DNA of 37,299 bases from a virus. How positions within the stretch are numbered: the stretch's first letter is position 1; each line of letters begins with the position of its first letter. The translations under genes were made by a program, and so were the position numbers. The notes below the pieces were generated by a model. That model ran no database searches, was not told the DNA's origin, and worked only from the letters and a program-made list of their open reading frames with translations. Below, piece by piece: positions 22,720-31,690 of the stretch. Location: the IMG/VR virus record IMGVR_UViG_3300037882_000560, positions 1 through 37,299 of that record; one strand, written 5' to 3'.

Positions 22720-23073
22720 ATGGCAGAGAAACTAATACTACCTTCAGGTGTAACCGTAACAATGAAGGACCCTAAAACATTACGCGTTAAGGATCGTAAG
22801 CGCGTGCTTAAAACTGCAGATGTTGAAGGCGGAGATTTAACTCGCGCCATGGCATTGGGCGATGCATTGATTGCCATGCTTATTGAGGACTGGTCTTTGG
22901 ACCTGTTGATTCCATCGCTCAAGATTGATAACTTGGATGAATTAGAAATGGCCGACTACGACGCTTTGGTTGACGCGACAAAAGATGCGCAGAAATATCT
23001 GTTTCCATCTTTAAGCGAAACACCTGAAACCGAGAAAGACCCAAAAGCGGGTACCGACAACTCGAACGCTTAA
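22720..23073 (+). CDS. tail assembly chaperone (gpG-like)
   Basis: A 117-residue protein with the common opening MAEKLILPSGVTVTMKDPKTLRVKDRKRVL. Helical thereafter and ending in an acidic/Lys tail. It binds the tape measure during tail assembly. The reading frame holds C_CCA_AAA at 23040-23046 near its end, which lets a fraction of ribosomes slip into the extension ORF. GGAGGC precedes ATG. Confidence 0.82.
   Translation: MAEKLILPSGVTVTMKDPKTLRVKDRKRVLKTADVEGGDLTRAMALGDALIAMLIEDWSLDLLIPSLKIDNLDELEMADYDALVDATKDAQKYLFPSLSETPETEKDPKAGTDNSNA
23040..23046 (+). promoter_or_regulatory. -1 frameshift heptamer
   Basis: C CCA AAA is in the correct register for a -1 slip (CCA to CCC, AAA unchanged) in the chaperone gene. 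It lies in the narrow 45-base window where the two frames can be joined. No clear pseudoknot is obvious by eye just downstream. Confidence 0.65.
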
Positions 23074-23261
23074 GGTGGTGGCTTGAGGGTGGTGAAAGGC
23101 GATCTGATTTAGACTACCCCGATGAGGAGTGGGCTTACTTTCAGTTTGCTGATCGCTTTGGTTGGACACCGCAACAGGTGGATGATCTACCCGCAGGAAC
23201 AGCCGACTGGTTGTTGGGCATAGCGGCAATGATGAATAGGGTGCGAAACGAGGAGGAGTGA
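23046..23261 (+). CDS. tail chaperone extension (gpT-like), made by -1 frameshift
   Basis: In the -1 frame the ORF reads SGYRQLERLRWWLEGGERR, then DLDYPDEEWAYFQFADRFGW... LLGIAAMMNRVRNEEE to TGA 23261. It has no start of its own. The -1 frame is closed by TGA at 23025-23027 and the zero frame by TAA at 23071, so the shift must fall in between. C_CCA_AAA at 23040-23046 is the only X_XXY_YYZ heptamer there. The fusion would be about 180 residues. Confidence 0.75.
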   Translation, partial: SGYRQLERLRWWLEGGERRSDLDYPDEEWAYFQFADRFGWTPQQVDDLPAGTADWLLGIAAMMNRVRNEEE

Positions 23262-23696
23262 ATGTCAATTGAGTTCACAAACCTGTCTCAATTCTTAGCG
23301 GCATTTGGTAAAACAGAAGCCGACATGAATAATGCTGCACGCTTTGCAATCGGTATGGCTGCAGCAGAAGTTGAAAGGCAAGCGAAAAAGAACGCAAACA
23401 CAGGTACGCACCCACGAGGCCAAGGCCACATTCCTGGAACTGGACCAGGCCCAAATGTTATGACGGGAAATTTACGCCGTTCTATTTATTCTCAGACCAA
23501 GATCGGCTTTGGCAGTAGTTATGTTGCTGAGGTTGGTGCTTCCATGGTCTACGCACGCGCGGTCGAACTAGGTCTCCCTGAATGGAAATCAGGAGTAAAA
23601 TATCCGTACCTTGTCCCTGCCGCCGAAAGCCTGAAACAATCAGGTAAACTTAACAGGACATTCGTTGGCGCTTTTGCATCATATTTGAGGAGATAA
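23262..23696 (+). CDS. HK97 gp10-like tail component
   Basis: A 144-residue protein: an N-terminal helix (AARFAIGMAAAEVERQAKKNANTGTHPRGQ), MTGNLRRSI, then VGASMVYARAVELG and an ending PYLVPAAESL. This is the plan of HK97 gp10-like tail-completion proteins. GAGGAGGAG ends four bases before the ATG, inside the chaperone extension. Unusually it sits after the chaperone and before the tape measure, not among the connectors. Confidence 0.78.
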   Translation: MSIEFTNLSQFLAAFGKTEADMNNAARFAIGMAAAEVERQAKKNANTGTHPRGQGHIPGTGPGPNVMTGNLRRSIYSQTKIGFGSSYVAEVGASMVYARAVELGLPEWKSGVKYPYLVPAAESLKQSGKLNRTFVGAFASYLRR

Positions 23697-23699
23697 GAG

Positions 23700-26600
23700 A
23701 TGGCATCTACGCTTCCTCCGCTACTTATTCAACTTGTAGCCGATGTAAGTCAGTTAAAAACAGGCCTGGCTCAAGCCCAAAGCGCAATCAAAGGCGTAGA
23801 TGACAATGTAAAAAAGACAAGCGCGGGCATGACTAACTTTGTGGGCAACCTAAAAAAAGTCGGTGCGGCCCTTGGTACTACCTTTGCGGCTACACAAGTC
23901 GTGGCATTTGCCAAGCAGTCCGTTATGGCTGCATCAAATATGGAAGAGTCCTTATCAAAGGTCCGAGTTGTCTTTGGCGAGGGTGCGGCGGAAGTTGAGA
24001 AGTTTGGCGCAAGCGCTGCACAGAACCTTGGTATTTCTAACCAAGCAGCACTAGAAGCGGCTGGAACTTACGGTAACTTATTTCAGGCATTTGGTTTGGG
24101 CCAAGGCGAAGCCCAAAAGATGTCGACCAGTCTTGTTCAATTGGCTGCGGACATGGCTTCGTTTAACAACACATCAATCGATCAAGCCATCACCGCTTTG
24201 CGTTCAGGCTTGTCGGGTGAAACGGAACCTCTTAAGCGGTTCGGTGTTGCGTTATCAGAAGTGCGGTTGAAGGAAGAGGCCCTTCGCATGGGTCTGATTG
24301 AAACAACCAAGGGAACTTTGCCTGTTGCCATTAAATCTCAAGCCGCTTACTCATTGATTTTAAGAGACACGGCCTTGGCGCAAGGCGATTACGCTCGCAC
24401 TGCCGATGGAACTGCAAACACCATGAAAACTTTGCAAGCCAAAATTGAGGATGCCAAGGTTGCGTTAGGCCAGGCTTTGATGCCAGCCTTCAGAGCATTG
24501 CTGAAAATATTAGAATTGCTTATTCCTGTTCTTACTAAGATTGGTGAATTCTTTAAGAACAACCAAGCCGAAGTCAAAGCGTTTGCAGTCACTATTGGCG
24601 TTCTTTCTGCAGCCTGGGGTGTCTACACTTTGGTTACAAAGCGTGCCGCCATTCAGACAGCAATTTTAAATGCTGTCATGGCCATCAATCCATTTGTGGC
24701 AATAGCCATAGGCATTGGATTAGCCGTAGCCGCCCTTGTAAAACTTTACAACAACAGCGAAAGATTTAGAAAAGCCGTCATTCAAGTAGCCAAGGTTGCT
24801 CTCATGGCGTTTGCTTCCATCGTTCCGATGGTGGGCCAAGTTTACGAAGTGATCATGAAGGTTGTCACAGGTCCACTTCGGGCTTTGCTGACTGTCCTTT
24901 CTAAACTTCCAGGCATCGGTAAGTACGCCAAGGCTGGCTTAGACATCATGAATAAAGGCTTGGATGGAATCAGCGATTTTGCTAATGCCGCCTCCAAGAA
25001 AGCCAAAGACCTGGCTGCTGGCTTGGACAAGATGGGTGCTGCGGCAGACAAGAACGCTAAGAAAGTAACAAAGGCTACAAAGGGCGCAACTACAACTACC
25101 AAGGCGGTGGACACCGAAGCCCAAAAGAAAGCCGCTGACGAAGCAAAGAAACTGCTTGAGCAAAAACAAGAGATTGAGATGTCTTACCTTGACGCACAAA
25201 TAGATGCGCACAAGAAGTACCAAGAGAAGGTTGCCGACCTTCGTAAAGATTACAACGATGCCATGGCAGAAGCAGACGCTGCAGATCGCGAGCGCCGCGA
25301 GGATGCCATGAAAACCTACAACGCGGCTGTTGAGGATGCGCAAAAGTCGCACACCCGTGACATGGTTGACATTGCAAAAGATTACGCCAAGAAAACCGCC
25401 GAGATTGAAGAGTCACTTCAAAAGAAAATCATTGACCTTCGAGAAGCGGCTGCAACCAAGTCTGCGGATTTGCGCATTCGCGCTACTGAAAAAGAAACAT
25501 CCATTATTCAACAATCGATGGATCGCCTTCGCAGCGCTTTTGCTTCAGGAACAAGTTTCAGTTTGACCGAGTCTTTTAAGGGTAAAACTTCAGGCGGTCT
25601 TTTGGCTCAGATGAAAAAGGAACTTGAGGCGGCTAAGAAACTACAAGAAGGCGCTGCCTATCTTGCTGGCCAAGGCTATGCACAAACATTTATTGAGCAG
25701 GTTGTAAAGGCTGGACCTGAAGTTGGCAATCAGATGCTTGATGAGTTGAAGAAGTCCTCACCTGAGCAGCAGAAAGAAATCCAAAACACCTTTATGGATC
25801 TAGAAGGCATCCAAGAGACAGGCTTGGATCAGTTGGCTAAGTCAATGAGTAATGGAGCCAACCTTGCCACCTCTGAATTGCGCCAGGCTTATGATCAGGT
25901 AGCAATTGATCTAAAGAATTCTTTAGCCGAAGTTGATCGTGAACTCATGACTTCTTTGGCTGAGGCAAACGCGGAGTACGCCCGCGCTATGACCACCGCA
26001 AAGGTTGAGCGCGATGCTCGTATGCTTGAGGCCGCTACGCAACTTCAGGCTGCAATTGCAGAGGCTAAGACACGCCTTGATGCGGCCCTTGCTGAGTCTG
26101 CCGCACAACTCACAAAGGCACGCGAAGCAGCCCAGGCTCGATTGAACGAAGGATTAGCAGAAGCGCAAAGGGTTCTACAGCAATCACTTATTGAAGCACA
26201 GAAAGAATATGAGAAAGCCATCGATGAAATCGCTGCAAGCACAGCGCAGAAGTTGGCCAACCTTAAGAAGTTACTTGCCGAGATTGCTGCTGCAACTGCT
26301 GCGCTTAAAGCGGGTGGCGGCGGAGGCGGCGGAGGCGGAGGTGGCGGAACAACTCTTACGCCTAAAGAATTAGATGATCTGAAAAAGCAAGACCCTAAAT
26401 TAATTGCAGCCAATTACACCGTGGTTCCGCAAGGTGGTTCTAATGTTGTGACATCTAAAATGGGTGGAACACGCGACATTGGAAACTTAAGCCCCTTGAT
26501 GCAAGCATCTGTTTTAAGAAGCATTGAGTTACAGGCTGAAACGGAAAGAATGCGTCAGGAACGAGCCGCTAAAGCAGACGCTCGCTTAAACATCACTCAA

Positions 26601-26741
26601 AATTTCACCGCCACAAAGGTGGATGCACAAGATGTGGCCGTGGCAACGGTAAACGCTGTAAAATTTGGGGCGGCCGTGACCATTGGCGCTACATCGGCTG
26701 ACATCGTGGCCAGCCGCAAACAAATGTATGGAGAACTCTAA
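23700..26741 (+). CDS. tape measure protein
   Basis: A 1013-residue protein, the longest here. The N-terminal part (LPPLLIQLVADVSQLKTGLAQAQSAIKGV, then MEESLSKVRVVFG) is standard for tape measures. Hydrophobic segments lie at about 295-350, and extensive Ala/Glu/Lys coiled coils run through 470-600 and 730-860. A run of 12 Gly is encoded at 26313-26348. It sets tail length; at roughly 0.15 nm per residue, about 150 nm (general rule, not measured). It lacks an obvious muralytic domain. Confidence 0.93.
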   Translation: MASTLPPLLIQLVADVSQLKTGLAQAQSAIKGVDDNVKKTSAGMTNFVGNLKKVGAALGTTFAATQVVAFAKQSVMAASNMEESLSKVRVVFGEGAAEVEKFGASAAQNLGISNQAALEAAGTYGNLFQAFGLGQGEAQKMSTSLVQLAADMASFNNTSIDQAITALRSGLSGETEPLKRFGVALSEVRLKEEALRMGLIETTKGTLPVAIKSQAAYSLILRDTALAQGDYARTADGTANTMKTLQAKIEDAKVALGQALMPAFRALLKILELLIPVLTKIGEFFKNNQAEVKAFAVTIGVLSAAWGVYTLVTKRAAIQTAILNAVMAINPFVAIAIGIGLAVAALVKLYNNSERFRKAVIQVAKVALMAFASIVPMVGQVYEVIMKVVTGPLRALLTVLSKLPGIGKYAKAGLDIMNKGLDGISDFANAASKKAKDLAAGLDKMGAAADKNAKKVTKATKGATTTTKAVDTEAQKKAADEAKKLLEQKQEIEMSYLDAQIDAHKKYQEKVADLRKDYNDAMAEADAADRERREDAMKTYNAAVEDAQKSHTRDMVDIAKDYAKKTAEIEESLQKKIIDLREAAATKSADLRIRATEKETSIIQQSMDRLRSAFASGTSFSLTESFKGKTSGGLLAQMKKELEAAKKLQEGAAYLAGQGYAQTFIEQVVKAGPEVGNQMLDELKKSSPEQQKEIQNTFMDLEGIQETGLDQLAKSMSNGANLATSELRQAYDQVAIDLKNSLAEVDRELMTSLAEANAEYARAMTTAKVERDARMLEAATQLQAAIAEAKTRLDAALAESAAQLTKAREAAQARLNEGLAEAQRVLQQSLIEAQKEYEKAIDEIAASTAQKLANLKKLLAEIAAATAALKAGGGGGGGGGGGGTTLTPKELDDLKKQDPKLIAANYTVVPQGGSNVVTSKMGGTRDIGNLSPLMQASVLRSIELQAETERMRQERAAKADARLNITQNFTATKVDAQDVAVATVNAVKFGAAVTIGATSADIVASRKQMYGEL

Positions 26742-27604
26742 TGCCAGCAGTAATTGCTAATTATTCGTTCTCTTTTAATAACCAGGTCTTTGGCGGCACA
26801 GGATCGCCGTACCAAATCATGAGTGTCGATGGGCTTGAGGGTTTGCCTGGCATTCGCAACCAAGATGACAACCGAGGCTATGCGGATGGTATGTTCTCAG
26901 GCCGAGATTTTCTAAGCGGCCGTACAATCTCAATGATTGTTCAGGTGCTTGGAAACAACACAGGATCGGCCCAGGCTAATTTTAATACATTACAACAGGC
27001 CCTTTTACCCCAGGCAAGCGGCACTACGCCCCTTTACTTCATATTGTCGAATGCTGCTGGGGAACAAGTCATAAACGCCCGCGTACGAGGCTTGAGTGCC
27101 TCCGTAGACCCCAACTACACCTACGGATACATCTTGGCTCAGGTCAATTTCTTTTGCCCCGATCCTGCTTATTACGACTCCAACATTCAGACGGCAACCT
27201 TAAATTACACCCCGCCAGGCGGCCGTACTTATAACCGCATTTACAACCTTGTCTACGGCGGTGGCTCAGTTGTGATCACAACCAATATTGAAAACAACGG
27301 CTGGACCTCAACTTACCCAACAATTGTTTTAAACGGGCCAATTGATAACCCTATCCTTGGAAATGAAACCGAAGACTTGGCTTTAAATTTTAATTGTTCT
27401 TTAACCAACAGCGACTTTTTAACGGTGGACTTATACAATAGACTAATTACATTGAACGGAAACCCTGCACGAAACTTGCTGGCTTCAGGTCAATGGTTCT
27501 CCGCTCAACCAGGGACCAACTTGTTCTACCTCTCAGGCGATGGAGGTAGTACAGTTGTCGGTGTGACAGGTGCAACCGTGACTTGGCAATCGGCTTACAT
27601 TTAG
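26741..27604 (+). CDS. distal tail protein (Dit-like)
   Basis: A 287-residue protein after the tape measure (TAATG overlap). Beta-rich with SVDGLEGLPGIRNQDDNRGYADGMFSGRDFLSGRTISMIVQV, typical of siphophage tail-family proteins that form the hub ring at the tail end. The C-terminal half (YPTIVLNGPIDNPIL...) is the usual galectin-like part. Confidence 0.75.
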   Translation: MPAVIANYSFSFNNQVFGGTGSPYQIMSVDGLEGLPGIRNQDDNRGYADGMFSGRDFLSGRTISMIVQVLGNNTGSAQANFNTLQQALLPQASGTTPLYFILSNAAGEQVINARVRGLSASVDPNYTYGYILAQVNFFCPDPAYYDSNIQTATLNYTPPGGRTYNRIYNLVYGGGSVVITTNIENNGWTSTYPTIVLNGPIDNPILGNETEDLALNFNCSLTNSDFLTVDLYNRLITLNGNPARNLLASGQWFSAQPGTNLFYLSGDGGSTVVGVTGATVTWQSAYI

Positions 27605-27612
27605 GAGAATAA

Positions 27613-28596
27613 ATGACAGTTAGAACACCGCCCAGTTGGTTACAGAACGGATCGCACCCTGCCGAAAATGACCGTTTAACAACCCAGGCGCTTTGGGCTA
27701 CCACAGGTATCATTAAAAGCGACTCTTTGTTAGTCACGCAAAACACACCTGCTGGACTTTCAGTTGTTGTTGCTTCAGGGTGGGCTGCAATTGTGGGAAC
27801 AGTCCAATCAAACATGGGTACTTATGTTGCCTACAATGATGCAAGCGTTGTTCTTTCTCTTAACACAGCAAATCCAACCAACCCTCGTGTTGATCTTGTA
27901 TGCGTCACAGTCAATGATGCTTATTACACAGGTGCGTTAGACAATGTAACTATTCAAGTGATCGCTGGAACTCCTGCGGGATCGCCAGTTGCTCCAGCAC
28001 TTCCAGCAAACTCAATCTCTTTAGCAACTGTAGCGGTGGGTGCGGGCGCTACTGCAATTACAAACGCTAACATTACGGACACACGCGTATTGGTAACCAC
28101 CAACATTCCTGAGTCAGGTGACATCAGCGCAGTTAACGCTGGCACAGGTCTTTCAGGTGGCGGTTCAAGTGGTTCTGTAACTTTGGCTATTGATACAGCC
28201 GTAACAGCAGATCTTACAACCTCACAAACTTTAACAAATAAAACTTTAACAACGCCTGTAATTAATGGTGGGCAGATCAACATTGGTATCAACGCACAAA
28301 CTGGAACGACTTACACCACCGTTTTGGCTGATAACGGCAAACTTGTCACCCAAACAAATGCGGGCGCTATTATCACCACAATTGCTGCGGCAAGCAGCGT
28401 GGCCTACCCAGTTGGCGCTCAAATTACTTTAACTCAATTGGGCGTTGGGCAAGTAACAATTCAAGGCGACACAGGAGTTACTGTTGTTTCAACGGGTGCT
28501 ACTGCGGCAGCGCCTAAATTAAGAGCGCAATACTCAACAGCCACCGCTATTCAAACAGCAACTGATACATGGTTAATTGTGGGTGATATTGCATGA
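27613..28596 (+). CDS. tail fibre protein
   Basis: A 327-residue Thr/Ala-rich protein. N-terminal 170 residues look like a fibre attachment domain (TPPSWLQNGSHPAENDRLTTQALW). The last 155 residues (SAVNAGTGLSGGGSSG... LTNKTLTTPVINGG... APKLRAQYSTATAIQ... DTWLIVGDIA) are closely repeated at the end of the 28847 gene. ATG follows AGGAGAATAA. Probably binds the cell surface. Confidence 0.72.
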   Translation: MTVRTPPSWLQNGSHPAENDRLTTQALWATTGIIKSDSLLVTQNTPAGLSVVVASGWAAIVGTVQSNMGTYVAYNDASVVLSLNTANPTNPRVDLVCVTVNDAYYTGALDNVTIQVIAGTPAGSPVAPALPANSISLATVAVGAGATAITNANITDTRVLVTTNIPESGDISAVNAGTGLSGGGSSGSVTLAIDTAVTADLTTSQTLTNKTLTTPVINGGQINIGINAQTGTTYTTVLADNGKLVTQTNAGAIITTIAAASSVAYPVGAQITLTQLGVGQVTIQGDTGVTVVSTGATAAAPKLRAQYSTATAIQTATDTWLIVGDIA

Positions 28597-28847
28597 GTCG
28601 CCTGGCTTTAACACCTACAAATGTTCCTGCTTCGGCCACGGATATTTCAACGCCAACTCTTAGGGCTGGCGATCTTTACTACAACACCTCAACTGGTTTG
28701 ATGGTATACACAGGATCAGCCTGGACAGCCGTAGGCACAGGCGGTGTGACCGAGTTAGACGGCGGTGTATTTGATAGCATTGCTCCGTATCAGGGTGGGT
28801 CTCCAACAGATACCGCAACACAAACTTTTAATGGGGGTACTCCATAA
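28593..28847 (+). CDS. small fibre-associated protein (84 aa)
   Basis: Contains RAGDLYYNTSTGLMVYTGSAWTAVG at about 24-48, a small beta module also present near the start of the 12102 protein and in the 32806 protein. The remaining part is Gly/Thr-rich. Overlaps both neighbours, so it is made with the fibre proteins. Confidence 0.6.
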   Translation: MSRLALTPTNVPASATDISTPTLRAGDLYYNTSTGLMVYTGSAWTAVGTGGVTELDGGVFDSIAPYQGGSPTDTATQTFNGGTP

Positions 28848-29491
28848 TGGCAGTTGTAACGCAAATTCAAATCCGCAGAGGTACTGCCTCTCAATGGACC
28901 TCCACAAATCCAACTCTTGCTTCGGGCGAACAAGGCTACGAAACCGACACAGGCAAGATGAAAATTGGCGATGGAACCACCGCTTGGAACTCTCTTGCTT
29001 ATGCAATCACAGGCGCTACGGGAACCGTAACAAGCGTTACTGCTGGCACAGGATTATCAGGCGGCACAATTACTGGCACAGGAACTATTGCTATTGATAC
29101 AGCAACCACAGTCGATGTATCAACTGCTCAAACACTAACAAATAAAACTTTAACCGCACCTGTAATCAATCTCTCTCTTAATGCACAAACTGGAACAACC
29201 TACACTTTTGCTTTGACTGATAATGGCAAATTGGTGACTGCATCTAATGGTTCCGCACAGACTTATTCAATTCCTACAAATGCAACCACCGCTTTTCCAA
29301 CAGGTACTCAGATCAACATCATTCAAATTGAATCGGGTCAAGTAACAATTCAAGCCGCTTCAAGTGGCACAACAACCGTTGCTTCAACAGGTGCAACAGC
29401 AACAGCGCCTAAATTAAGAGCGCAGTATTCCTCTGCTACTTTAATAAAAGCATCAACCGATCTATGGTATGTGGTGGGAGATATTGCCTAA
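28847..29491 (+). CDS. tail fibre protein with tropism-type N-domain
   Basis: A 214-residue protein. Residues 4-52 (VTQIQIRRGTASQWTSTNP... EQGYETDTGKMKIGDGTTAWNSL) are the short domain found at the start of many fibre and tropism-determinant proteins. The rest repeats the C-terminal domain of the 27613 fibre, including LTNKTL, NAQTGTTYT, APKLRAQYS and VVGDIA. It ends in TAATG with the adhesin gene. Confidence 0.75.
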   Translation: MAVVTQIQIRRGTASQWTSTNPTLASGEQGYETDTGKMKIGDGTTAWNSLAYAITGATGTVTSVTAGTGLSGGTITGTGTIAIDTATTVDVSTAQTLTNKTLTAPVINLSLNAQTGTTYTFALTDNGKLVTASNGSAQTYSIPTNATTAFPTGTQINIIQIESGQVTIQAASSGTTTVASTGATATAPKLRAQYSSATLIKASTDLWYVVGDIA

Positions 29492-31134
29492 TGCCTATCA
29501 TCGGAGTTCTTGACTCAGCCAAAACTGGTCGCCTTGGGATTGTTGTTGATTATCTTTTAATTGCTGGCGGTGGTGGCGCAACTAACGCTGGTGCTGGTGC
29601 TGGTCCTGATGGCGGTGGCGGTGGCGGAGGTGTTGTAAATGCAAGTGGCGTAACTGTAGGCACTTCAACAGTTACAGTTGGTGCAGGTGGCGCTTCTGTT
29701 CAAGGTTCAAACACATCCATTGCTGCGTTCACGGCAGCAGTTGGTGGCGGTTATGGTGGCGCTACCGACAATCAAGGTGGTACTGGTGGTTCGGGTGGTG
29801 GATCAGGCGGTCGTTTTACTTCCGCTGGCGGCGCAGCAACATCAGGTCAAGGTAATGCTGGCGGTGTTGGTTACATACAAGCAGGTCTTGCTGCTGGTGG
29901 CGGCGGAGGTGCTGGCGCGGCTGGTGCAAATGCAACTTCAGGAACTGGTGGAAATGGAGGCGCTGGTACAACCACTTATTCTGCTTGGGGTGCAGCAACA
30001 TCAAGCGGAGAAAATGTCGGAGGAACTTATTACTTTTCAGGCGGTGGCGCTGGACAATCTTGGTACGGCGGAGCCAATGGCACACCTGGTAGTGGCGGCG
30101 GCGGAACTGCTGGTAATAGTTCTAGTGGCGGCGCTGGAGGTAATGGAACTGCTAATACAGGCGGCGGCGGAGGTGGCGGCAACTTAGGAAGTAATGGCGG
30201 ATCAGGTTTAGCAATCATTCGTTATTCATCAGCAAGTCAATTAGCGACAGGTGGAAAAATCTCAGTTTCAGGAGGCTACTACTACCATACTTTTACTTCG
30301 TCAGGAACTTTCACTGTTGGAGTAAATGCAAAAGCAACAGGCGGTGCAATTTATACTGACGGTACATATTGGTATCATGTATTTAATTCATCAGGCACAT
30401 TTACACCAACACAATCACTTAGCGTTGACTACTTAGTTGTTGCTGGTGGCGGTGGCGGTTTCTCAGGTGGTGCAGGTGCTGGTGGTTACCGCACAGCGAC
30501 ATCTCAATCTGTAACCGCTACTGGTTACACAATTACTGTAGGTGCTGGTGCGGCTTATGGAGTTAGAGGTTCAAGCAGTAGTTTTGCATCTTTTGCCGCA
30601 ACAGGTGGCGGTTCAGGCGGAAATACAGCACCGCAAAAGAACGGTGGCTCAGGCGGTGGTGGTGAGCGTGATGGTGGTTCATCTCCTGGCTCAGGTAACC
30701 TTGGAGGTTATTCACCTTCAGAAGGTAACAACGGTGCTGGTAATAACAATACTGGTTGGTGTGGCGGCGGCGGAGGCGGTGGTATTGGCGCTGCTGGTAG
30801 TCCAGGATCAGGTAATGGTGCACCAAGCGGTGAAGTAGGCGGTAACGGCGGTGCTGGCTCTGCTACCTCAATTTCAGGCGGAGCAACTACGGGTGCTGGC
30901 GAATTATCGGGCGGTAATTATTACTTTGCAGGTGGCGGTGGTGGCGCTGTTGGCTCAAGTAGCGGAACTGCCTCAACAGGAGGCGTTGGCGGCGGCGGTC
31001 GCGGCGGAAACCAAGCAAGCATTACAGCAGCGAATGGAATTGCTAACACAGGAGGAGGCGGTGGCGGAGGCGCATCAGGCTCTAACTCAGGTTCGGGTGG
31101 TAGCGGTATAGTTATCGTTCGCTACGCGGTATAA
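29491..31134 (+). CDS. glycine-rich adhesin (polyglycine-type tail tip)
   Basis: A 547-residue protein that is extremely Gly-rich. Two copies of one unit: VDYLLIAGGGGA... ending in NLGSNGGSGLAIIRYSS at about 20-247, and VDYLVVAGGGGG... ending in SGSNSGSGGSGIVIVRYAV at about 315-547. Between them is a beta linker (YYYHTFTSSGTFTVG, twice). This matches Gly-rich phage adhesins that pack polyglycine-II helices and use variable loops to bind receptors. ATG 29491 overlaps the previous TAA; the frame upstream belongs to the fibre gene. Likely the host-range determinant. Confidence 0.8.
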   Translation: MPIIGVLDSAKTGRLGIVVDYLLIAGGGGATNAGAGAGPDGGGGGGGVVNASGVTVGTSTVTVGAGGASVQGSNTSIAAFTAAVGGGYGGATDNQGGTGGSGGGSGGRFTSAGGAATSGQGNAGGVGYIQAGLAAGGGGGAGAAGANATSGTGGNGGAGTTTYSAWGAATSSGENVGGTYYFSGGGAGQSWYGGANGTPGSGGGGTAGNSSSGGAGGNGTANTGGGGGGGNLGSNGGSGLAIIRYSSASQLATGGKISVSGGYYYHTFTSSGTFTVGVNAKATGGAIYTDGTYWYHVFNSSGTFTPTQSLSVDYLVVAGGGGGFSGGAGAGGYRTATSQSVTATGYTITVGAGAAYGVRGSSSSFASFAATGGGSGGNTAPQKNGGSGGGGERDGGSSPGSGNLGGYSPSEGNNGAGNNNTGWCGGGGGGGIGAAGSPGSGNGAPSGEVGGNGGAGSATSISGGATTGAGELSGGNYYFAGGGGGAVGSSSGTASTGGVGGGGRGGNQASITAANGIANTGGGGGGGASGSNSGSGGSGIVIVRYAV

Positions 31135-31145
31135 GGAGAAGGCAC

Positions 31146-31337
31146 ATGAAAATAGTAAAAAACAAAGAAAAAGTAACACAATGCTTTACTTTTGAAGTTG
31201 TTATGTTGGTTCACATTATTGCTGATGATGAAGCAACAGCCAAAACACAACTTGATGAAAAAGGCGGAATTGTTACAAAGCGAGAAGTAGAATTGCGCAA
31301 CGCAGTTAAACTTTACGGCGAACAGGAGACAGAATAA
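31146..31337 (+). CDS. small hypothetical protein after the adhesin (63 aa)
   Basis: Begins MKIVKNKEKVTQCFTFEVVM behind AAGGAGAAGG. Beta then helix; Lys/Glu-rich. Position after an adhesin and before the next fibre-associated protein suggests an assembly helper, but the sequence does not show this. TAATG with the next gene. Confidence 0.55.
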   Translation: MKIVKNKEKVTQCFTFEVVMLVHIIADDEATAKTQLDEKGGIVTKREVELRNAVKLYGEQETE

Positions 31338-31684
31338 TGGCCCATTTTGCAGAAGTTGTAGACGGTGTTGTGACACGCGTGCTTGTGGCAGACAGCGCTG
31401 ATTGGTGCGAGGCAAACCTTGGTGGTGCTTGGGTTCAAACTTCCTACAACACTATCGGCGGAGTCAACATTCGTGAAGGCGGAGAAGCCTTGCATAAGAA
31501 CTTTGCGGGAATAGGTTACACCTGGGATGGCATTGGTTTTGCCGCTCCTCAGCCTTACGCATCATGGATTATGAACGAGGATACATATTTGTGGGAAGCA
31601 CCAACACCTATGCCTACAGACGGCAAGCCTTATGCTTGGAACGAAGCCGATCTAGAATGGGTCGAAATCTCCGTTAGTGAGTAG
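31337..31684 (+). CDS. conserved phage protein, fibre-associated (115 aa)
   Basis: Begins MAHFAEVVDGVVTRVLVADS and contains GGAWVQTSYNT, KNFAGIGYTWDG, PQPYASWIMNEDTYLWEAP, and a closing WNEADLEWVE. This layout (short beta units with PxPYxSW and W-E-A-P) is well known in aquatic phage genomes next to fibres; function is not settled. Not an enzyme as far as can be seen. Confidence 0.65.
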   Translation: MAHFAEVVDGVVTRVLVADSADWCEANLGGAWVQTSYNTIGGVNIREGGEALHKNFAGIGYTWDGIGFAAPQPYASWIMNEDTYLWEAPTPMPTDGKPYAWNEADLEWVEISVSE

Positions 31685-31690
31685 GGCAAT

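Noticed and set aside
26045-26413. Long minus-strand open frame with a Pro run across the tape measure gene
   Set aside because: It is the reverse reading of the Gly run and Ala-rich coiled coil. No SD, and it is antisense to a clear gene.
29678-30838. Several long alternate-frame ORFs in the adhesin gene
   Set aside because: GGC/GGT repeats keep all frames open. Products are low-complexity Val/Ala or Pro-rich, with no starts or motifs that suggest real genes.
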